Made by a program: the position numbers and the translations under genes. A stretch of 64,000 nt of DNA from UBA10649 sp963793105 (GTDB lineage Bacteria > Actinomycetota > Actinomycetes > S36-B12): assembly GCA_963793105.1 (NCBI GenBank), contig CAWBZB010000014.1, forward strand, positions 60,219-124,218, given 5' to 3'. A model generated the notes under the pieces. It saw nothing but the letters and a program-made list of their open reading frames with translations, was not told where the DNA came from and did not search any database. Positions 51,048 through 62,046 of this stretch are shown piece after piece. Each line of letters starts with the position of its first letter. Within the stretch, counting starts at the first letter, position 1.

Positions 51048-51964
51048 CGCGCCCTCGGGTGGCTCGTCGCATAGACCTCGCGCAGGGTGTCGACGGTGAC
51101 CATCGTGTAGATCTGCGTCGTCGTGACGGACGCGTGCCCCAGCAGCTCCTGCACGACACGGACGTCAGCCCCCCGCTCCAGCAGGTGGGTCGCGAAGCTG
51201 TGGCGCAGGGTGTGCGGGCTCACGTGCCCCGCCAGACCGCTACGCGCGGCCGCCTGCTGGAGCACGCCGTACGCGCTCTGGCGGGACAGCGGGCGGCCCA
51301 GGGAGTTGAGGAAGAGCCGCGGCGTCCCTCGGCCCTTCGTCGCCAGCACGGGCCGGCCCCGCACGAGGTAGGACACCAGGGCCTCGGCCGCGAAGTCCCC
51401 GAGTGGGAGCATCCGCTGCTTGTCGCCCTTGCCGGTGACCAGCACGGTCAACTCGTCGAGGTCGACATCGTCGACAGCCAGCCCGACCGCCTCGGATATC
51501 CGGGTGCCGGTCCCGTAGAGGAACTCGACCAGCGCGCGGTCGCGCAGGCCCTCCGGCGTCTCGTCGTCGCCGGCCGCCTCGATCAGCACGCGGACATCGT
51601 CGTAGGGCAGCGCCTTCGGCAGGCGCTTGGGGATCGCGGGGGGTCGCACGTCCCGCGCCGGGTCCGACGCAGTCAGCCCCTCCCTCGCGGCGAACCGGTG
51701 GAAGGTGCGCACCGCCACCACGACACGCGCCGCACTGGCCGCACTCAGCACGTGACCCTCCTCGTCCGCCTGCCTCAACGAAGCAGCGAAGTCCGAGACG
51801 TCGTTGTCGGTCACGGTCGCGATGTCCTCACGGCCGTGGTCGGCGCACCAGGCCGAGTACCGCGCAAGGTCACGGCGGTAGGCCGCGATCGTGTTGTCGG
51901 CCAGGCCGCGCTCGATCGCGATGTGATCGAGGTAGCCGGAGACCGCGTCCGCGACGGAGGTCAG
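51044..51964 (-). CDS. xerD: Tyrosine recombinase XerD, probable CTG start
   Basis: The catalytic half is complete: GTGTRISEAVGL (Arg), GKGDKQRMLPLG (Lys), PHTLRHSFATHLLERGADVR (His and Arg) and LGHASVTTTQIYTM (His and Tyr). The SAM-like N-terminal domain, YLDHIAIERGLADNTIAAYRRDLARY, lies upstream of the first GTG (51814), so the true start is earlier. In that frame the only candidate is CTG at 51964, overlapping the ald stop (CTGA), giving 306 residues, the normal length. It resolves chromosome dimers at dif. Confidence 0.9.
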   Translation of the reverse strand: MTSVADAVSGYLDHIAIERGLADNTIAAYRRDLARYSAWCADHGREDIATVTDNDVSDFAASLRQADEEGHVLSAASAARVVVAVRTFHRFAAREGLTASDPARDVRPPAIPKRLPKALPYDDVRVLIEAAGDDETPEGLRDRALVEFLYGTGTRISEAVGLAVDDVDLDELTVLVTGKGDKQRMLPLGDFAAEALVSYLVRGRPVLATKGRGTPRLFLNSLGRPLSRQSAYGVLQQAAARSGLAGHVSPHTLRHSFATHLLERGADVRVVQELLGHASVTTTQIYTMVTVDTLREVYATSHPRAR

Positions 51965-53076
51965 GCGAGGACCTCGTCCAGGGACGTGATCGGCATCGCG
52001 AAGGCCTCGGCCACGGCCGCGTAGGTGACCTGCCCGTCATGCACGTTCAGCCCCAGTGCCAGAGCCCGGTCGGCGCGCAGCGCATCCCGCCATCCCTTGT
52101 TCGCCAGCGCGACCGCGTAGGGGAGCGTGACGTTCGTGAGCGCGAAGGTGGACGTGTTGGGCACTGCTCCGGGCATGTTGGCGACGCAGTAGAAGACGGA
52201 GTCGTGGACGTTGTACGTGGGAGCAGCGTGCGTGGTCGGTCGCGAGTCCTCGAAGCAGCCACCCTGGTCGATCGCGATGTCCACCAGCACGGACCCGTGC
52301 TTCATCCGCGACACCAGATCATTCGTGACCAGCTTGGGGGCCTTCGCGCCGGGCACCAGCACGGCACCGATCACCATGTCGGCGTCCATGCACGCCCGCT
52401 CGATCTCATAGGTGTTCGACGCGACCGTCTGCATATGCCCCTGGTAGATGGCGTCCATCTGTCGCAGGCGCGCGATGTTGTTGTCGAGCAGCAGGACCTC
52501 GGCCTGCATGCCCAGGGCGATCGCCGCCGAGTTCATGCCGGCGACGCCGGCCCCGATGACGACCACCTTCGCCGCGTAGACCCCGGAGACCCCGCCCATG
52601 AGGACGCCACGGCCCCCGTGCGCCCGCATGAGCGCGTTGGCGCCCACCTGGGGAGCCAGGCGGCCGGCCACCTCGGACATCGGCGCGAGCAGCGGCAGGG
52701 AGCGATCGGGCAGCTCCACGGTCTCGTAGGCGATCGCGGTGACCTTGCGGGCCGCGAGCTCCTCCGTGAGCGGCTTGTCCGCCGCGAGGTGCAGGTAGGT
52801 GAAGAGCACCTGACCCTCGCGCATGCGGTGGTACTCAGCGGCGATCGGCTCCTTGACCTTCAGGATCATCTCCGCCGAGCCCCAGACCGCGTCGGCGGTC
52901 GGGAGGATGGATGCACCGGCCGCCACGTAGTCCTCGTCGGGAATGGACGAGCCGACACCCGCGTCCTGCTCGATGACGACCTCGTGGCCGTTGCGGACCA
53001 GTTCGAGCACACCTGCAGGGGTGATGGCGACCCGGTACTCGTGGTTCTTGATCTCCTTGGGGATGCCGACCTTCAC
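51961..53076 (-). CDS. ald: Alanine dehydrogenase
   Basis: The 371-residue protein has the family start KVGIPKEIKNHEYRVAITPAG, the KVKEPIAAEY loop with catalytic lysine and MRAHGGRGVLMGGVSGV. The NAD motif is VVIGAGVAGMNSAAIALGMQ, and LVDIAIDQGGCFEDSRPTTH follows. It interconverts alanine and pyruvate with NAD. GTG at 53076 gives the standard length; an in-frame GTG at 53100 adds eight residues and is less likely. Confidence 0.94.
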   Translation of the reverse strand: MKVGIPKEIKNHEYRVAITPAGVLELVRNGHEVVIEQDAGVGSSIPDEDYVAAGASILPTADAVWGSAEMILKVKEPIAAEYHRMREGQVLFTYLHLAADKPLTEELAARKVTAIAYETVELPDRSLPLLAPMSEVAGRLAPQVGANALMRAHGGRGVLMGGVSGVYAAKVVVIGAGVAGMNSAAIALGMQAEVLLLDNNIARLRQMDAIYQGHMQTVASNTYEIERACMDADMVIGAVLVPGAKAPKLVTNDLVSRMKHGSVLVDIAIDQGGCFEDSRPTTHAAPTYNVHDSVFYCVANMPGAVPNTSTFALTNVTLPYAVALANKGWRDALRADRALALGLNVHDGQVTYAAVAEAFAMPITSLDEVLA

Positions 53077-53190
53077 TATCGCCTCGCTTGTCCTGTTCAC
53101 CCCGACGGGGTGTGCCTGGGCACCAGACTAGGAGACCTGCCGCCTCCGGGGACCCGAAGGCGTATTCCGGGGCGGAGCGTGGATCGGTCG

Positions 53191-53900
53191 TCAGCCTCCG
53201 TTTCGGCGAGGCAGGCGCACGCGTTCGGTGGCCAGGAGCCCGTCCCGCGCCGGCCACGGCGCGTCCGCCGGACGCAGGGAGGCCCAGCCGGACGCCCGGC
53301 TCGTCCAGGCCGCGAGGATGCCCGACACCGCCGTCGGACTGCCCACGGCCCCGGAGAGCACGAGGTCTCGCGCCTCGTCCAGCGGGACCCACGCCCGCGG
53401 AAGGTGGGCCTCCTCCGCCTCGCCGGTGTGCGGTCGGCCGTCGGCGGCAGGGGTCAGCCCTCGCGCGAGGTAGATCCGGATGGCCTCGGAGAGCCCGCCG
53501 GGCGAGGTGTAGAGGTCGAGGAGGACGTCCCAGCGGGCCGCCTCGTAGCCGGCCTCCTCCAGCAGCTCACGCTCGGCGGTGCGCCAGGCCGGCTCGTCCG
53601 TCGCGTCGAGCAGGCCGGCGGGCGGCTCGAACAGCCAGCGGCCCACCGGATGTCGGTACTGGCGGATGAGCAGGACCCGCTCGTGGTCGTCGAGAGCGAT
53701 GACGGCCACGGCCCCCGGATGCACGATCAGATCCCGTCGCGCGACCGTCCCGCCGAAGTCGACGTCGTCACTGACCACCGACCACACGAACCCCTCGAAA
53801 CGAGGGTGACGACCGAGGACCGGGAGGCTCTCGCCAGAATCGACGACCGGTCCGGTCCACTCCTCGGATGCTGCCGGGCCGCTGGTTCCCGCCCGCGCGC

Positions 53901-53904
<4 letters not shown>
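53191..53904 (-). CDS. NUDIX hydrolase, ADP-ribose pyrophosphatase type
   Basis: The 237-residue protein has LLIRQYRHPVGRWLFEPPAGLLD followed by the NUDIX box in the form RELLEEAGYEA, and LLDLYTSPGGLSEAIRIYLAR, typical of ADP-ribose pyrophosphatases. It hydrolyses ADP-ribose or related compounds. Its start overlaps the pyrG stop (ATGA), an order kept in many actinobacteria. Confidence 0.87.
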
Positions 53905-55559
<1,655 letters not shown>

Positions 55560-55573
55560 GGGCGATCAGACTA

Positions 55574-56164
55574 TCAGCGAATCGACAGGTCAGCCGCGCC
55601 GGACGCGCGCAGAGATGCGAGCGCGGCACCGGTCGGCAGGGGTCCGTCCGCCAGGATCATGTCGATGTTCCCCGCATCCTCGGAAATGCCGGCGAACCTC
55701 GCCCGTTGGTCCTCGATCAGGTCCAGCACCGCCTGGCGCGCCGCCAACTGCGGCTCCTGCCACGGGAGCACGAGGATCGCAGCCGCCTGCTCCTCGATGG
55801 CCGCGAGGTCACCCGCCACGTCCGAGGCAGTCTCCTCGACCAGGGCGCGCAGTGAGGCCCGGACGTCCTCGGGCACCGACGTGGACCAGATCATCGGAGA
55901 CGCGTAGGCCACCGTCCCCTGCACCTGCCGCTCCCCCGACGCGGCCCGGGAGTCGGACGCAGAGAAGGCCGTCGCGAGTTCGACGGTGGCCGTCCGAGCC
56001 ACGGAGTCGGCCCACCACAGGAAGGCGGCGGCACCGGCGGCCAGGAGCAGCACGGACGCCAGCACCAGGCCGGGGACCCGTCGCCGCTCGCGCTCAGGCG
56101 TACCGATGTACTCCATGGACACGATGGTGCCCTCTTCGGTGGCATTGCGCACGCCGACGGTCAC
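55574..56164 (-). CDS. Single-pass membrane protein coupled to recN, unknown function
   Basis: The 196-residue protein has a cytoplasmic N-terminus with RERRRVPG, one hydrophobic segment (VPGLVLASVLLLAAGAAAFLW) and an extracellular helical domain of ~125 residues. I recognise no family; actinobacteria often carry a membrane protein at this place between recN and pyrG. The GTG at 56164 overlaps the recN stop (GTGA); an ATG at 56116 is an alternative. Confidence 0.6.
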   Translation of the reverse strand: MTVGVRNATEEGTIVSMEYIGTPERERRRVPGLVLASVLLLAAGAAAFLWWADSVARTATVELATAFSASDSRAASGERQVQGTVAYASPMIWSTSVPEDVRASLRALVEETASDVAGDLAAIEEQAAAILVLPWQEPQLAARQAVLDLIEDQRARFAGISEDAGNIDMILADGPLPTGAALASLRASGAADLSIR

Positions 56165-57876
56165 TGACGGTCCGCCTCGGCCACCGCCAGCAGCTCGGCC
56201 GCGTGCTCGGCCCCCGACTCCGAGTCCTCGAGCCCCGAGAGCATGCGCACCAGCTCGCGGACTCGCTCCGGACCCTCCACGACCCGCACGCTGGCCGCCG
56301 TCACCAGGCCGGCGCTGTCCTTGGTCACGACGACATGCCGATCCGCGAAGGCGGCCACCTGCGGAAGGTGCGTGACGACGATGACCTGCGACGAGCGCGC
56401 CAGGCGGGCCAGCCGGCGTCCCACCTCGACAGCCACCCGGCCGCCGATGCCCGCGTCCACCTCGTCGAACACGAAGGTCGGAACGCGGTTGACCCCGGCG
56501 AGGACCACCTCGACCGCCAGCATGATGCGGGACAGCTCGCCGCCCGACGCCCCACGTCCGAGGGGCCGGGCCAGGCCACCTGCGTGCGGGGTGAGCAGCA
56601 TGGCCACGGTGTCGGCCCCGTCTGCGGTGAAGTCGGCGGGATCGTCCGCCGTGGTCACCTCCACCTCGATGGACGCCTCGGGCATGGCCAGCTCATGGAG
56701 TTCCGCCGACACCTCGGCCCCGAAGCGCGCAGCCGCAGCACGCCTCTCGCGACTCAGCGTGGCGGCCGCCATGAGCACCCGCTCGCGCAAGTCCCCGACG
56801 GCCGTCGTGAGTTCGGCGATCCTGCCCTCGGTGCCGTCCGCCTGCTCCACGGCCTCCTGGGCATCGGCCCACCACCGCAGCACGTCGTCCAGGGTCGGGC
56901 CGTACCGGCGCTTGAGCGAGCCGATCGACTGGCGGCGGTCCTCGATACCGGCCAGGCGGCCCGGATCCGCGTCCACCTCGTCCGCGTACCCCGACAGGTC
57001 GGCGGCGACCGTCGAGACCGCCTCCGCGATGCCGTCGAGCTGCTCCGCGACCGATGTCAGGCTGCCGTCGAGCGCCACCGCACGATCCAGCGTGCGCCGC
57101 GCCTGGGCGATCAGCTCGGACGCACCGCCGCCGTCGTCCCCGCCCACCAGCGACGCGTGCACCTCGCCCACCTCGGCCAGCAGGTCGGTGGAATGCGCCA
57201 GGACCGTCGCCTGCGCCTTGAGTGCCTCGTCCTCGCCAGGCTCCGGATTGACGGCGGCGATCTCGTCGATGCCGTGACGCAGAAGGGTGGCCTCGCGCTC
57301 GCGGTCGCGCCGATGCGCCACGAGGTCGTCCAGGGCGCTCTCCGCTGCGCGGAGGGCCGTGAAGTCCGCCGCGAAGCCGTGTCGCAGGGCGGCCACCTCG
57401 GGCCCCGCGAAGAGATCGAGCAGCTCGCGCTGCCGACGCGGATCGCGCAGCGTCAGCTGATCCGACTGGCCGTGGACGGCGATCAGCTCCGCGCAGACCT
57501 CGGCCAGGGTCGCCGCGGGGACGCTGCGACCGCACGCGAAGGCACGGCTGCGGCCACCGGCGGCCACGGTTCGGCCCAGCTGCACGGCCCAGCCCTCGAC
57601 CTCGTGCTCGGGATGCGCGCCCGCCTCGTCCAGACGGTGAAGGACGGAGTCCGCGGCAGAGTCCGGCACCAGCCACTCGCCGTCCGCCTCGGCGCGATCG
57701 GCTCCCGCCCGCACGAACCCGGCGTCGGCCTTCTCGCCCGTGATGAGACCGAGCCCGGTGAGGACCATCGTCTTTCCGGCCCCGGTCTCCCCCGTCAGCA
57801 CCGTGAGCCCTGCCGCGAACGGGATGACCGCCTCGTCGATCACCCCGAGTGCGCGGATCCGCAGCTCCTGGATCAT
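56161..57876 (-). CDS. recN: DNA repair ATPase RecN
   Basis: The 571-residue SMC-like protein has Walker A LTVLTGETGAGKTMVLTGLGL, then AVHGQSDQLTLRDP. A central coiled coil follows (about residues 160-400). The C-terminal ABC half has GASGGELSRIMLAVEV, Walker B VPTFVFDEVDAGIGG and VTHLPQVAAFAD. It acts early in double-strand break repair. ATG at 57876 overlaps the nadK stop (ATGA). Confidence 0.95.
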   Translation of the reverse strand: MIQELRIRALGVIDEAVIPFAAGLTVLTGETGAGKTMVLTGLGLITGEKADAGFVRAGADRAEADGEWLVPDSAADSVLHRLDEAGAHPEHEVEGWAVQLGRTVAAGGRSRAFACGRSVPAATLAEVCAELIAVHGQSDQLTLRDPRRQRELLDLFAGPEVAALRHGFAADFTALRAAESALDDLVAHRRDREREATLLRHGIDEIAAVNPEPGEDEALKAQATVLAHSTDLLAEVGEVHASLVGGDDGGGASELIAQARRTLDRAVALDGSLTSVAEQLDGIAEAVSTVAADLSGYADEVDADPGRLAGIEDRRQSIGSLKRRYGPTLDDVLRWWADAQEAVEQADGTEGRIAELTTAVGDLRERVLMAAATLSRERRAAAARFGAEVSAELHELAMPEASIEVEVTTADDPADFTADGADTVAMLLTPHAGGLARPLGRGASGGELSRIMLAVEVVLAGVNRVPTFVFDEVDAGIGGRVAVEVGRRLARLARSSQVIVVTHLPQVAAFADRHVVVTKDSAGLVTAASVRVVEGPERVRELVRMLSGLEDSESGAEHAAELLAVAEADRQ

Positions 57877-58802
57877 CCGGCCTCCGGGCGGCGACCCCGC
57901 CAGCCGCTGACGGGAAGCTCGAACTTGGCCACCAGCCGATCCGTGAACGGCGCCATCGCCAGGCGGGCGAACCGGACGGGCCGCGGATCCTGTCGCACCT
58001 CGATGCGGCTCGAACCGCGGACGTCCACGAGTCGTCGACCGTCGGCGGACAGGACGACGTCCGAGAACTCGCCAAGCTCGAATGCGACCACGCTGCTCGG
58101 GGAGACCACCAGGGGCCGCGCGAACAGCGCATGGGCGCTCAGGGGCACGACCAGCATCGCGGACACCTCCGGCCAGACGACCGGCCCGCCCGCGGAGAAC
58201 GCGTACGCGGTCGAGCCTGTGGGCGTGGCACAGACGACGCCGTCGCAGCCCCAGCGCGACAGGGGGCGCCCATCCACCTCGACGATGATGTCGACCATGC
58301 GTTCGCGGGCGCGCTTCTCGACGGAGATCTCGTTCAGGGCCCAGGTCTCGTGCACGAGCGACCCGCCCTCCAGCACCCGGACGTCCAGAGTCATCCGCTC
58401 CTCGACGACCCACCGTCGGTGCACGATGGCGTCGACGACGTCGGTCAGGTCCTCCGGCTCGGACTCGGCCAGGAAGCCGACGTGCCCCAGGTTCACCCCG
58501 AACAGGGGCGAGGAGCTCGCACGCGCGTGCTCGGCGGCACGCAGGACGGTTCCGTCACCGCCCAGGACCACGACCACGTCGGTGCCGGCGGCCGCGTTGT
58601 CGTCCGAGGGAACCACGGCGCAGCGCCGGTCGAGATCCGCGATCCCCTGGGCAGCGAGCCCGTCGCGATCCTGCTCGGTGATCACCACCTCGACGCCTGC
58701 CGCCGCGAGCGCATCCACCACGAGGGTCGAGGCCGCACGGGCGTCAGCGCTGCGCGGGTTGACCACGAGCAGGACTCGCCGCGTGGCGTTCTCGTCCGTC
58801 AT
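57873..58802 (-). CDS. nadK: NAD kinase
   Basis: The 309-residue enzyme has the GGDGT motif (VVVVLGGDGTVLRAAEHA), GVNLGHVGFLAE and the second conserved block GVVCATPTGSTAYAFSAGGPV. It phosphorylates NAD to NADP. ATG at 58802 overlaps the tlyA stop (ATGA), and the gene order tlyA-nadK-recN is standard for actinobacteria. Confidence 0.95.
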   Translation of the reverse strand: MTDENATRRVLLVVNPRSADARAASTLVVDALAAAGVEVVITEQDRDGLAAQGIADLDRRCAVVPSDDNAAAGTDVVVVLGGDGTVLRAAEHARASSSPLFGVNLGHVGFLAESEPEDLTDVVDAIVHRRWVVEERMTLDVRVLEGGSLVHETWALNEISVEKRARERMVDIIVEVDGRPLSRWGCDGVVCATPTGSTAYAFSAGGPVVWPEVSAMLVVPLSAHALFARPLVVSPSSVVAFELGEFSDVVLSADGRRLVDVRGSSRIEVRQDPRPVRFARLAMAPFTDRLVAKFELPVSGWRGRRPEAG

Positions 58803-59629
58803 TGCGGTCCCTCCGTCACGGCGCGGGTGATCGCGCGCCCCAGGTCGTCCCCGGTGAGGCCAGCGGCCGCCTCGGACCCCATCCTGCCGCCTGCCCGCCG
58901 CAACCAGAGGAAGTACTCGACGTTTCCGCTCGGGCCGGGCAGCGGGCTCGCCGACACTCCCTGCACCGACAGCCCGCACTCCTGGGCCGCCTGAGCCACA
59001 CCCTGCACTGCGGTCATCCGCAGGGCCGGGTCGCGGACGACGCCGTCCCCCACCGCGGCCCGGCCGACCTCGAACTGCGGCTTCACCATCAGCACGAGAT
59101 CGGCGGCCTCCGACGCCACGTCGGCCAGGGCCGGCAGCACGAGTCGCAGGGGGATGAACGAGAGGTCGGCCACCACGAGCGACGGCCGGAAGGGCAGATC
59201 CGCCACCGTCAGCGAGCGGACGTTGGTGCGTTCGATGACCGTGACCCGCGGGTCGGACCGGATCGACCAGGCGAGCTGCCCATAGCCGACGTCCACCGCC
59301 AGCACCCGTGCCGCCCCGCGCTCGAGCAGCACCTGCGTGAAGCCGCCCGTCGATGCGCCCGCGTCCAGGCAGTCGCGATCGGCCACGGAGACCCCACCGA
59401 AGGCGTCGAGGGCGCCGATCAGCTTGTGCGCACCCCTGGACACGTAGTGGCTGCCAGGCATCTCCTCGGCGACGACGATGGCCTCGGCTGCCTCCACCTG
59501 CGTGGCCGCCTTGGTCGCGACGCCTCCGCCGACCCGCACCGCGCCCTCGTCGATGAGCTCACGCGCGTGCTCCCGCGATCGCGCCAGACCACGACGTACC
59601 AACTCCGCGTCGAGCCGACGACGGGCCAC
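58799..59629 (-). CDS. tlyA: 16S/23S rRNA 2'-O-methyltransferase TlyA
   Basis: The 276-residue protein has an N-terminal S4 domain (LDAELVRRGLARSREHARELI) and a Rossmann methyltransferase domain: HYVSRGAHKL, CLDAGASTGGFTQVLLERGA (SAM site), DVGYGQLAW, VADLSFIPL and MVKPQFEVG. In mycobacteria TlyA methylates rRNA and makes ribosomes sensitive to capreomycin. GTG at 59629 follows GGAGG by 6 nt. Confidence 0.93.
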   Translation of the reverse strand: MARRRLDAELVRRGLARSREHARELIDEGAVRVGGGVATKAATQVEAAEAIVVAEEMPGSHYVSRGAHKLIGALDAFGGVSVADRDCLDAGASTGGFTQVLLERGAARVLAVDVGYGQLAWSIRSDPRVTVIERTNVRSLTVADLPFRPSLVVADLSFIPLRLVLPALADVASEAADLVLMVKPQFEVGRAAVGDGVVRDPALRMTAVQGVAQAAQECGLSVQGVSASPLPGPSGNVEYFLWLRRAGGRMGSEAAAGLTGDDLGRAITRAVTEGPQ

Positions 59630-59651
59630 CAGGCGCCTCCAGGAACGTCGG

Positions 59652-59924
59652 TCAGGAGGATGGTTCGAGGTCGGAGAGGGTCGCCCGCAGGGACTGGTGG
59701 ACGTCATCGAAGACGGCCGCATGCTGATGGACGTCGTCGGGGTCCAGCTCGGCCAGGCGGTCAAGGGCGGCGTCGACGCGGGGCTCCCCGGTCGGCTCCC
59801 AGACCGGCAGCACGAGTGACTCGTCGACCTCCTCGAGCAGCATGACGTCGTCGTCCGGCTCGGGACCACCCTCGGCCGCGGCGGTCACGTCATCCGTCGC
59901 GTCCATGCCCTCAGACTCCCCCAT
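59652..59924 (-). CDS. Small acidic protein, unknown function
   Basis: The 90-residue protein starts MGESEGMDATDDVT. It has an acidic N-terminal half and a C-terminal part with PRVDAALDRLAELDPDDVHQ and FDDVHQSLRATLSDLEP. This late segment is conserved in actinobacterial genes at this place before tlyA. The ATG overlaps the phasin-like gene stop (TGATG). Function is unknown. Confidence 0.65.
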   Translation of the reverse strand: MGESEGMDATDDVTAAAEGGPEPDDDVMLLEEVDESLVLPVWEPTGEPRVDAALDRLAELDPDDVHQHAAVFDDVHQSLRATLSDLEPSS

Positions 59925-60451
59925 CACGACTCGGCCGACTCGTCGACGACGATCTTCCGCTTCTTCTTCTTCTTCACCGGGGCGTCCGCCTCGGGAGCGG
60001 GTTCGGCGGCCTGCGCCGCCGGCCATTCGGCGGCCTGCTCCGCCGGCTCCGTCGGCGCGGGGGTCTCGACGATGACCTCCACCACCTCGGCCGGGTACGT
60101 GGGCCGCGCGTCAGCGGCATCCTGCAGGTCGGCGAGCTGCTTCTCCACTCGCTGGACATGGCGACGCAGGGCCGCGAGCTCGTCCTCTCGGACGAACCCC
60201 ATCCGACCCACGGCGCGATCGACCTCGGCGCGGATCATCCCGACCAGCATCTCTCGGTTGTTGCGGCTGGTGCTCACGAGGTCGTCGGCGAGCTCCTGCA
60301 CCTGCCCCATCATCTCCGGTGCCGGCATGGCCTTGGATGACAGCGACATCCCCTGCGACAGCAGGCCGGTCACGACCTCCTTCGCCTTTCCGGTCGTGGC
60401 CTCGGTCAGCCCCGAGGCCATCTGCAGGTAGTTGCGCAGGTCGTCCAGCAC
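59924..60451 (-). CDS. Phasin-like coiled-coil protein with basic tail
   Basis: The 175-residue protein has a helical N-terminal half: LRNYLQMASGLTEATTGKAKEVVTGLL, then VGMIRAEVDRAVGRMGFVREDELAALRRHVQRVEKQLADL, a coiled coil. The C-terminus is Ala/Pro/Glu-rich and ends with the basic run KKKKKRK. It resembles PHA-synthesis regulator phasins (PhaF-like), with the lysine tail possibly binding nucleic acid. GTG at 60451 follows AGGAG. Confidence 0.65.
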   Translation of the reverse strand: MLDDLRNYLQMASGLTEATTGKAKEVVTGLLSQGMSLSSKAMPAPEMMGQVQELADDLVSTSRNNREMLVGMIRAEVDRAVGRMGFVREDELAALRRHVQRVEKQLADLQDAADARPTYPAEVVEVIVETPAPTEPAEQAAEWPAAQAAEPAPEADAPVKKKKKRKIVVDESAES

Positions 60452-60526
60452 GGTGTCACTCCTTCACGTCGCCGCGGGCGCCGATCGACACGCCCGCAGG
60501 GCAACCGTACCGGCCCCACCACGCCT

Positions 60527-61537
60527 TCACCGGGTGGCCGCGACCAGCATCTCCGGGATCCCGCCAAGATCGACGGGACCACCGGCGTCGGCTTCCCGCC
60601 ACGCAAGCGCGGCCGCCGCCCGCACGTCGTCCCAGGGAGCCCCGCCCGGGTCCATTGACATGCGACCCTCACGGATCCGTGCTCGAGACGCGCCGCACGT
60701 GGCTGAGTCGCCGGCCACCCGTACCTCTGGGTAGGGCGCGAGAAGGACCCGGAGATCTGCCCCGACATAGTCGGGGCGCTGCGCCGGAGCCGCAGTCAGG
60801 AGCTCGGCGATCGTCGCGACCCCGGTGAACACGAGCAGGCTGGGGATGCCGACCCGCGTGCCCGCCTCGATGTCGGTGTCGAGACGGTCGCCGACCATCA
60901 GCGGACGGCTTGCTGCGAGGCGCGCGATCGCCGCACTCAGGAGAGGCGGCTCGGGCTTGCCGGCGACCGCGTCGGGGGAACGTCCCGCGGTCTGGGCGAC
61001 GAGTTGGACGAAGGCCCCGTTGCCGGGCGCGATCCCGCCCGGAGCCGGAAAGGTGAGGTCGGAGTTGGTCGCGATCCAGGGCAGGCCCGCGCGCACGGCG
61101 AAGGTGGCTTCCGCGAGGTCACGCCAGGACAGGTCGGGAGAGAAGCCCTGCATCACTGCGGCCGGGTCGTCCGCCAAGGCACGAACGGGCACATAGCCCC
61201 GAGCCTGCAAGGCCTCCTCGATGCCCGGTCCGCCGATGACCAGGACGCGGCTGCCATCGGGCACGAACTGCGGCAGGAGCGACACCGCCGCCTGCGGCGA
61301 CGTGACGACATCGCCGTCGACCGCGTCGATGCCGAGCTCCCCCAGGTGCACGGCCACGGCATGTGCGGAACGGGAGGCGTTGTTGGTGATGTATCCGCAC
61401 GCGATTCCGAACTGACGCACCGCACGGATCACGTCGGCAGCATGCGGCACGGCCGACGGCCCGACGTAGATCACGCCGTCCAGGTCGAACAGGAGGGCAT
61501 CGAACCGTTCGGCGAGGGGCACGTCCTCCGTGGTCAC
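60527..61537 (-). CDS. HAD-superfamily sugar/nucleotide phosphatase (NagD/PGP-like)
   Basis: The 336-residue protein has motif I FDALLFDLDGVIYVG, motif II CGYITNNASRSA, KPEPPLL and motif III/IV MVGDRLDTDIEAGTRVGIPSLLV. This is the class IIA cap arrangement of NagD/4-nitrophenylphosphatase proteins. The final ~70 residues extend past the HAD core. GTG at 61537 overlaps the TPR gene stop (GTGA). The substrate is unknown. Confidence 0.86.
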   Translation of the reverse strand: MTTEDVPLAERFDALLFDLDGVIYVGPSAVPHAADVIRAVRQFGIACGYITNNASRSAHAVAVHLGELGIDAVDGDVVTSPQAAVSLLPQFVPDGSRVLVIGGPGIEEALQARGYVPVRALADDPAAVMQGFSPDLSWRDLAEATFAVRAGLPWIATNSDLTFPAPGGIAPGNGAFVQLVAQTAGRSPDAVAGKPEPPLLSAAIARLAASRPLMVGDRLDTDIEAGTRVGIPSLLVFTGVATIAELLTAAPAQRPDYVGADLRVLLAPYPEVRVAGDSATCGASRARIREGRMSMDPGGAPWDDVRAAAALAWREADAGGPVDLGGIPEMLVAATR

Positions 61538-61995
61538 GTCTGGATCGGCCCTTCCAGGGGAAGGCCGCCGAGGGCCCGCGACCGAAGGGTCGCCTTCACC
61601 TGCGAGAGCGCCGTGCCGTACTCCGAACGGTCCGGACGCATGACGAAGGCCATCGCAAGGTGGTCCCTGGCGAGCGGGAACTGCTGGAGCCGCCACAGGG
61701 ACATTCCGAGCCCATAGTGCGCGTAGTCCTCGGATGGCGACCGCTCGACGAGATCGCCGAAGGCCGCCGCCGCCTCGCCGTAGCGACGCCCGTCGAACAG
61801 GGCGCGTGCGTGAGCCTCCAGCACCGACGTCGACGTCGGGTCGACCTGACGCAGGCGGCCGAGGAGCACGGCGGCAGCATCGGGGTTCCCGCTCTCCAGC
61901 AGCTCGATCGCGCGGCGGTACCAGTCGTAGGGACTGCCGTCGGGGTCGCCTTCAGGCTGGCCCGGGTCGGGCTCGCGCACGGTCACGGGTCTCAT
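61534..61995 (-). CDS. Tetratricopeptide-repeat protein
   Basis: The 153-residue protein has about three TPR units, recognisable in YDWYRRAIELLESGNPDAAA, LEAHARALFDGRRYGEAAAAF and AHYGLGMSLWRLQQFPLARDH. It should be a protein-binding scaffold. It is coupled to the HAD phosphatase, an arrangement common before tlyA in actinobacteria. Confidence 0.8.
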   Translation of the reverse strand: MRPVTVREPDPGQPEGDPDGSPYDWYRRAIELLESGNPDAAAVLLGRLRQVDPTSTSVLEAHARALFDGRRYGEAAAAFGDLVERSPSEDYAHYGLGMSLWRLQQFPLARDHLAMAFVMRPDRSEYGTALSQVKATLRSRALGGLPLEGPIQT

Positions 61996-62046
61996 GCTTG
62001 CACGTCCCTGCGCCCACGCTCCCGCTCGACCCGGAGCCCGAACCGC

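Noticed and set aside
49395..51074. 559-codon plus-strand frame opposite parA and the M14 peptidase
   Set aside because: Same GC-shadow effect; it lies antisense to parA and the peptidase and has His/Arg/Asp-rich empty composition.
51044..51814. Short xerD starting at GTG 51814
   Set aside because: It would remove the N-terminal DNA-binding domain, which is clearly encoded upstream in the same frame.
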